A stretch of 64,000 nt of DNA from Dolomedes plantarius (Eukaryota > Arthropoda > Arachnida > Araneae > Dolomedidae): NCBI GenBank assembly GCA_907164885.2, contig OU015490.1, positions 93,777,372 to 93,841,371 on the forward strand. Direction: 5' to 3'. Both the position numbers and the translations under genes were made by a program. Within the stretch, counting starts at the first letter, position 1. Each line of letters begins with the position of its first letter. This document shows, in pieces, positions 57,387 to 64,000 of the stretch. Under the pieces are notes generated by a model. It saw only the letters and a list, made by a program, of their open reading frames with translations. It was not told the DNA's origin and did no database searches.

Positions 57387-57856
57387 TAATATATACTAAA
57401 GGTAATATATATTTTAAGGTAATATATACTTCTTAAGGTAATAGTTTAAGATTGTAAAAACACGTGTAATCTAATGAATAGATATTCTATTTTTAAATCT
57501 GAAAAATCTATAAAGATTTCCGTAATTCATGGTAATGTTTGAATATGTAGCGATTGCTTGAACGGAAATTTGGTCACAAAAACGTATCATCCTATGTTTG
57601 TTATCGCATGAAAATCTGGACAGCAGAAAAGGTTTTTGTTCCACCCTCTTGAAAATTTGCAAAAATTCTTCAAAAATTTCAATCCGACATTAAGGATGGA
57701 CATTATGCAATAGGCATACGACATTTATGGCACCATGTTTGAATCGTGTTCCTGTATAAGGTGTATCTTAAAATAAACGTGTCCAACCTGTCAGACGAAG
57801 AATATAGAAGATATTCAAATTTTAAACTTGCGAGGGTCTGCCATTCGTTTGTATTT

Positions 57857-58770
57857 TTAAGGGGGTCTAGGGCACAAAATTCTTAAAATTTTCAAAACTA
57901 TTTACTGCATTAAACATTTTTGTGTTCTTTTTTGCTTAAAATGACGTATAAATCATCTTTCTATCTTAATTAGAACAGGAGAAATTAATTTTTTTGCAAC
58001 ATGATATTTCCAAAAATCACTGAAATATGGAAAAAACCCTGATCTAAAGGGGGTCCAAGGCACAAAATTCTATAAATTTTCGAAAATTTTTTTACTGCAT
58101 CAAAAAATTATGTGTTTTTTTCCGTTTAAAATGACGTTTTAATCCTGTTTCTATCTTGTATTATCTTTTATCTTGTATTTAATTAGAACAGGAGATATTA
58201 ATTTTTTTGCAACATTCTAACAGCAGCCAATCGTTGTTTAAACCTGTAAATGCATTTTTTTTGCATGATGGATTTTTCCCCATTTCTCGTCTTTAAATTG
58301 TTGTAAGTCAAGGACCGTTAAAGATAAATGGTTCAAACTTGGAGCATGTCTTTCTCAAATATTTTACTTTAATTTTGATTCAGCAAATTAAAAACAATAT
58401 TTTCTTTTGAAAATATGATTTTTTAAAAATATGTTACATCATTTTTTAAAAAGTTTTTAATCTAAATATTTTTAAATTAAAAAAAATTAATATCTTAAAA
58501 AATTCTGAATTAAAATAGAAACTTACATATTTCTGTTTAGTTTAAGAAAAAAATTTTAAATTCGACAAATAATATTTCGAATTATAACGATTTTAAATTA
58601 CTTCACTTTAAAAAAATTTTAAATTTTAAATTTTAAATTTTTAAAAAAAACTTTAAAAGTTTTATGATATGATTTTGTTTACAAATTATATGGTTAACCA
58701 TCACAAAAAAATTCAAAATTTTAACTCAATAACTAAAAAAAAGTTTTAAATGTATCTCGGACCCCTTTAA
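57857..58770 (+). mobile_element. TTAA element family D, copy 3 with duplicated left end
   Basis: TTAA at 57857-57860 and 58767-58770 bound the whole. The first ~185 bp (57861-58045) are repeated from 58048 (agggggtccaaggcacaaaa), so the left terminal part is present twice in tandem before the rest of the element follows. Confidence 0.72.
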
Positions 58771-58836
58771 AGGGACTTCAGCAACGATTATGAAATTCGC
58801 CAGTATATAGGGATGATATTTATAAAGGTTACTGTA

Positions 58837-59890
58837 TTAAGGCTACTGTGTATAAACTCTATTGGATTATCTCACCTCAGTGTTAAAATACGGGAGAAAT
58901 TTGACATTTATAAGCATCCCAGACGGTTAGTCCATACGCATGAAAAACCTGCAGACCAGACGCTGCGTAGCAATACCTGCAAACTCAGCCGAGGGTTTAT
59001 TTCCTCTGTTCGATTCTAATTAGTATGGGCCTGGGAGCCGGACGGACAGTACTGATTGGTCAGCAGGCAGACAGTCTTCTGACCAATTTGGGCAACCCGG
59101 GGCCCCTAACCTATGGAGAAAATGTGTCTACTATTTAAAGCTACATAAATACCGATAATCCAAAAAAAAAGGGTATTTTCTGATAGCCTGAATTTTTATG
59201 CACCTTGCAACACGATTCATTTTTACCATGTTTTTATTAACTCGCTTTCTTGTTTGTTTGTTTGTATGTGCGTTTGTACAGTACAAATCTTGCAATCGAT
59301 TTTTAACTAACTTCCCGACTAGCTAGACATTTGAAACTTTTAGAATAGCTCAGAACACGATGATAATGCATTATTTTAATACTTGTAGCCATCTTTAAAC
59401 ATAACTGAATTCATTTTCTGTTAATTTTGCTTTGTAGAATGGTGCAGCCATCTATTGGCCGGGACGGGAACGAAAAGTTAAACTCAAGTTAACTTCCAAT
59501 TCCCGAGCTAAACGATTGATTACGCATTTGATACCCCTTTATATGCATTTGATCATTTTCTTTCAAGTTTATGGGATAGTTCATAAAAAAAAAGTTCATG
59601 TTAAAAAAGTATTTATTAATACATAGAATTGTCAAGTTTATATGATTCAACAGAAAATTTGAAAACGTGGTATATAAAAAGTTCTTTTTATCTTGTAATT
59701 ATATGAATTTCATCCGCCAAAAGAATTTAGGAGCGTTTAAAACCCACTACAGCATATTTTCCACCGAATAATTTAAATTTTTAAATATTATATGCATTTA
59801 CAAGAAAAAAAACGAAAAATGCCCCAAGGTGTAAAATTTTTTTCTCTATTACAGAGTACAATTAAACATTAATTTCAGTTAGCCTGAACT
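58837..59890. mobile_element. MITE family C, composite and interrupted copy
   Basis: TTAA at 58837-58840 and the left end ggctactgtgtataaactct. Family sequence breaks off near 58900, resumes at about 59108 (cctatggagaaaatgtgtct) to about 59222, breaks again, and resumes at about 59715-59890 (gagcgtttaaaacccactac). The intervening 59222-59710 starts with a ttgtttgtttgtttgtatg motif and looks like another repeat. No right terminus visible. Confidence 0.55.
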
Positions 59891-60300
59891 GTACTTTATT
59901 TTTATGTTAATAAATGTAACCGTATTAGCACATATAGGCAGCTGCTGTATTTTTATATAAGTATGCCAACTATACAGATATGTTTACCATATCAATTCCA
60001 TTTTACAGACTTGCTGATTTACACGATAAACTCCTTTTGTTAAGGAATAAAGAAAAGGATTTATTTTGTATTTTCAAATGATCTACTTGAATACGCAGGA
60101 AAGTAGGTTTGCATTAAAAATCCAATTTCAGGCAGATAATTCAGCCAAAATATAAATTAGTTTTAAGAAGAAAAACCTCATGTTTTCATGTGATACTTTT
60201 TAAAGTTTTTAATGCGCAGAGATCTAACTTTTGAGATACTTCGTTTTAAATTAAGCGGGTTAGGTAAGTAAACACTGTAACTGCTGCAAATTTATGGGTC
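59891..60300. other. No gene seen
   Basis: AT-rich spacer without recognised features. Confidence 0.4.
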
Positions 60301-60307
60301 CATGTAT

Positions 60308-60402
<95 letters not shown>
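60308..60402. repeat. (CA)n(TA)n microsatellite
   Basis: About 22 bp of CA followed by about 73 bp of TA. Confidence 0.95.
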
Positions 60403-60405
<3 letters not shown>

Positions 60406-60915
60406 AGAATTTAAGTGGGAAAAGAATGATTACCTTAAATTTAAAGGGGGCTTGGGAATTAAATTATATTCGTGGCATAGTTCGCCTCTAATTGTTCGTA
60501 TTTCAAGACGCGAATTGGGAAAGAGAAATTCCCCTTTTTATTACATAATCTTGGCACGTCTGTGGTTTTAGCGATCGAAGAGGAAATCTTACATAATTCT
60601 CCTTGAAAGATGCCTGGTTTGGGCTCTGCGCATGTGCAGGGAGAGTTGACCCGCGGAGATTTCCGCGAATTTTGTCAGAGCGCGGAATAAAAGTCGATGC
60701 TGTCAGATGTGTATTTCGCCGCGTCTCTAAAAAAGAAATGGTGAATAATGAAATGCGTAGATCTGGAGAGGTGGTCTACATTGGAATTGAGCTAAATAAA
60801 TTCTACTTGTTGGATACGATGCTGAGTCATTTTTGAGTGTATGCCTTCCCTCGATGCCATGGACTGTAAAACAACAAGACTGCAAACGATAAAATAGCAG
60901 GCAAACAAACGCCTG

Positions 60916-60918
<3 letters not shown>

Positions 60919-60988
<70 letters not shown>
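60919..60988. repeat. (TA)n microsatellite
   Basis: About 70 bp of TA. The stretch before it (60403-60918) includes a 77-codon open frame at 60603-60836 with mixed composition that I do not recognise. Confidence 0.95.
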
Positions 60989-60991
<3 letters not shown>

Positions 60992-61322
60992 GACAAGATT
61001 TTTTTTGGCTTCTTGTTAATAATTTTAGTACGATTATTGCGCCTCTGAGTTAAAGGACTTTATTGAAAACATTGTTTTTGGAAAATTAAATCTCAGATCT
61101 TATTGCTTCGAGTTTCAGAACAGAAAAGTTTTAGTTAGAGTACGAATATACTTATAAATTAGTAGACAAAAAACGTAATAATGTTCACAGAGCGTTTGTT
61201 ACAGAGGGAAAATAAACAAAGTGATAAATACATTTGAACTGTTCGGTCACGTATATTTAAGGAATGTTAGCGATGTTAAGATGAAGGTTATTAATAAGTG
61301 GCTCGCAGCACGCGTTCGAAGT

Positions 61323-61528
61323 TTAAGGCTGTTATGTACTAACCCTAGTGGATTTGCTCACCTTAGTGTTAACCCACGGAGAAAACGTGTCTACTATTTA
61401 CAGCTACATAAATGCTCAAAATCCAATATAAATGGCATTTCCTGATAGCCTGAACTTTTCTGTACCTTTTTCAGTAGATTAACATTACGATGAGTGAATC
61501 CAATAGGATTAGTACAAAGCAGCCTTAA
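61323..61528. mobile_element. TTAA MITE family C, short complete copy
   Basis: 206 bp with TTAA at 61323-61326 and 61525-61528. Inverted ends are close to perfect: ttaaggctgttatgtactaa and, from the right, ttaaggctgctttgtactaa. It retains both gctcacctta/ctcatcgtaa blocks but lacks the long middle of the 414-429-bp copies, so it is an internal deletion derivative. Confidence 0.85.
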
Positions 61529-61875
61529 ATTACAGCCGGTATCTTCACATCACTGCATTATAAAATGCCAGACAATTGCCGAACGTTTAGTATGCTGTTA
61601 TTTGGATTTTGTCTGCCTTGTGCAGCAGTTCAAATCCAGCTGAAGGGTATTCACAGCTGTTTCAAATCGTTAAAGTAAAGACGAATGAAATTAATTTTGC
61701 TTTGACACTATTAGGAATTCTTGAAAGTCGTTCTTGAATGTACCCAAGAATAAAATTAGAATATTATAAAATAATACTCAGAATTTAAGTAAGCAATGTT
61801 TTGAAGGTTTAAAAGATTAAATACATGCTAAGGCCGACCAACGTTACGGTAAAGCAATTCAATGGTTAGACTTTG

Positions 61876-62216
61876 TCCGAGGTAGCCAAGTGTTAGCGTA
61901 ACGGCTTTCGGTACTGAGGATGCTCGGATCGAATCCCGAAAAGCGCCGTTAAGTACCTGTGTCGATACCGGATATGGGCACATTAAATTCGTAGACCGGA
62001 AAATCCTCCTATGGGGTTAGTTGGTGGGGAAGGTACAATTTCCCCAGACGTCACCCCTGGTGGGAGCTCGGTCAAAATTATGGGGGTACCTAGCCAAGTA
62101 GGACTTCGACCCTTGTGGTGCCATTATAAACCAGAGTCCCACTACTCAGCCCAAATCCTATATGGATCTGGTTTGGAACTTCCTACCAGGTAGCATTAGG
62201 TACAACAACAGCAACA
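61876..62216 (+). repeat. tRNA-derived SINE, copy 3 (with CAA-rich tail)
   Basis: Head tagccaagtgttagcg and ggatcgaatccc, shared body, and a 3' tail acaacaacagcaacaacaac. It is the only copy here with an intact 3' end. The tail resembles that of the LINE fragment ending at 16344. Confidence 0.88.
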
Positions 62217-62307
62217 ACAACAATTGTTAGACTATTAGAAAAATAAATGCCTGAATAGCGCGATTTGTGAGATGTGGTTTTTTGTAGTGTTAGTGATTTA
62301 TTTTAAA

Positions 62308-62930
62308 CTAGCTGAATACTCGTGCTTCGCTACAGAGTACATTTTGGAATAATTACAATGAAAAAATAAGGAAAATTTTTTTAGAGAATTAAATTCTTAA
62401 TTAATCTGAATTAAATTCTTAAATAACTTCCATCTCAATTAGTCTAGTGGTTAAATTTCATCTTTCACCATAATTCGATATTTTTTTTGTCAATTTATTT
62501 CGTTGTTATACACGTTATGGAAAATTAATTTAAAGAATCACAAAAAGAAAGAAACCAAATCAGAATTTAATAAATTAAATTCTAAAATTTAATATTTAAA
62601 AATTCACCAAATATCAAAAAATGGAGGTAAAGAGGCGAAAAAGATTTCATTTTAAAGGAATGTTTATGATCTTTCTCGTGATATAAAATTTATAACCCTC
62701 AAATTATTATTTAAAACGAAAAATTTAAAAAGTTACAAAAACAGCTTAAAAATTTAATTTAAAGAGAATTTTTTAAAGAAGAATTTTTTAAAAAATCTTT
62801 CTTAGTGCACCCCTACATTATAAGAAGAATCGCCTTGAAAAATGCCAGTCCTTTAGGTCCAGCGGTTTGTTCTGTGCGTTATCTGTCAGTCAATCAGTTG
62901 TTAGTAACGGAACTGTTTTATGTAGATAGA
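62308..62930 (+). repeat. Interspersed repeat G, copy 5
   Basis: Opens ctagctgaatactcgtgctt and ends gtaacggaactgttttatgt plus agataga. The next G copy starts at the following base. Confidence 0.88.
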
Positions 62931-63720
62931 CTAGCTGAAAACCCGTACTTCGCTACGGAGTACATTCAAATTAAATGCAACGGTCAATGTATGCAATTAA
63001 TGCCAAAAATATGTTTAAATATATTTATAATAAATACAACGATCAATGTATACAATTGATGTAAAAAAAAAACGAAAAAAATATATTTATAAAAAAATCG
63101 TAACGGATATTTTTCTAAACAAAATAATGTAGAAGAAAATATTCAAATTAAATCTAATAGAACATACTAAAGAACATAGTACAGTTAATATAGTACAGTT
63201 TGAGGAACATATCTTTTACTGTATTTTAATATTTTTTTGGATAATTTCCAATCGTCTGTCGCATTAGCAAGAAAAAAATATTTTATTGTCTATTTTGTTG
63301 CTATATACGTGACGATAGATTAATTTAAAGTACCAGAAAAAGAATTCACGTGATCAGCATTTAATAAATTAAATTCTAAAAATTAATCTTTAAAAATTCA
63401 CCAAAAATCAAAAAATGGAGGTACAGATTCGAAATAGAATTCATTTTAAACAAAGTTTTATGCTCTTTCTTGTGATATAAATTTTATAATCCTCAAATTA
63501 TTATTTTAATGCAAACTTAAAAAGTAACAAAAACAGCTTAAAAATTTAATTTTAAAAAATCTATGAAGAATTTTTCAAAAATCTTTCTTAGTGCACCTCT
63601 ACACTATAAGAATAATCGCCATGCAAAATTTCAGCCCTTTTAGGTCCAGCGGTTTGATCTGTGCATTGTATGTCAGTCAGTGAGTCAGTCAGTAACGGAA
63701 CTGTTTTATGTATATAGATT
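62931..63720 (+). repeat. Interspersed repeat G, copy 6
   Basis: Opens ctagctgaaaacccgtactt and ends gtaacggaactgttttatgt plus atatagatt. It is head-to-tail with copy 5, with no spacer. The longest near-complete uninterrupted copy (790 bp). Confidence 0.9.
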
Positions 63721-64000
63721 TTACACCCTCGTCTCTGAAAGGTTCATAAGTTATAAAAAATTAAATTCTTAACTTAAAAAAATTGAATTTTTAAGGATTC
63801 AGTAGTTAGTCTCACTAGAAAAACGTGAATAGGCGCGATATGAGAAATGGTGTTATTGCAGTGTGGAGTCGTTCCAGACAGATGGAGTCGTTCCCTGGAA
63901 ATCCTTCTTTCTCGTTTCTGAATGTTTGAGAATTAATTACAGAATAAAGCTCAGAATTGAAAAAAAAGATGATTTGAGGGCACCAAAGGAGTAAGATCCA
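63721..64000. other. No gene seen
   Basis: AT-rich end of the window. A near-duplicated word gtcgttcc lies at about 63868 and 63889; nothing else recognised. Confidence 0.4.

Noticed and set aside
60603..60836. 77-codon open frame with mixed composition
   Set aside because: No recognised family, no splice sites or neighbouring exon found; kept only as a note.

Overview
The window is animal nuclear DNA and most likely arthropod. It is strongly AT-rich, full of (TA)n and (CA)n tracts, has spliced genes with GT-AG introns, and is crowded with decayed DNA transposons. The wording of the Tc1-type transposases, the CAA-tailed SINE and LINE and the interspersed repeats resembles what I recall from orb-weaving spider genomes. 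That species-level placement is inference from memory, not a search. No bacterial operon, CRISPR array or viral gene was seen. Two host genes can be read, both on the minus strand and both needing splicing. The first is the 5' part of a tetraspanin: exon 1 at 13031-13093, exon 2 at 10660-10851 and a 75-nt exon 3 at 6589-6663, together 110 codons. They give the N-terminus, TM1, the small loop, TM2, the GCCG cytoplasmic motif and TM3. The large extracellular loop and TM4 were not found below 6589 and probably lie beyond the left edge. The second is a complete ten-cysteine Ly6/uPAR-type GPI-anchored protein of 147 aa. It is assembled from exon 1 at 52468-52531 (signal peptide), exon 2 at 37747-37908 and exon 3 at 35721-35938, and all phases match. 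Everything else is repeat or unassigned sequence. From 1 to 13 kb: the 3' end of a Tc1 element, a palindromic mariner derivative, TTAA-flanked and 8-bp-TSD non-autonomous elements, then the tetraspanin exons. From 13 to 35 kb (intergenic): a Tc1 copy carrying two nested retro-type insertions, an IR/DR-type Tc1 relative with exact 224-bp ends, a tRNA-derived SINE, Merlin/ISXO2-like transposase fragments, a train of foldback MITEs (A-B-A) joined at TWA sites, a segment with four perfect TGACGTCA sites, and a 460-bp (TA)n block. From 35 to 52.6 kb (the Ly6 gene): introns hold a pogo/Tigger-like element whose 3' coding end is amplified as 228-bp tandem units, a solo LTR with ATAC target duplication and its own TATA/Inr, a diverged ~330-bp tandem array, a 56-bp perfect palindrome and several copies of one interspersed repeat, here called G. 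From 52.6 to 64 kb: more TTAA-flanked elements, a pogo-type MITE, a third SINE and a head-to-tail pair of G copies. Family letters A-K are my own labels for this window. The two genes are not functionally linked by anything visible. Both encode membrane-surface proteins and share only strand and repeat-rich introns. The most notable structures are the palindromic mariner, the pogo-derived tandem array, the cohort of unrelated short elements all bounded by TTAA, and the stacked MITE train.
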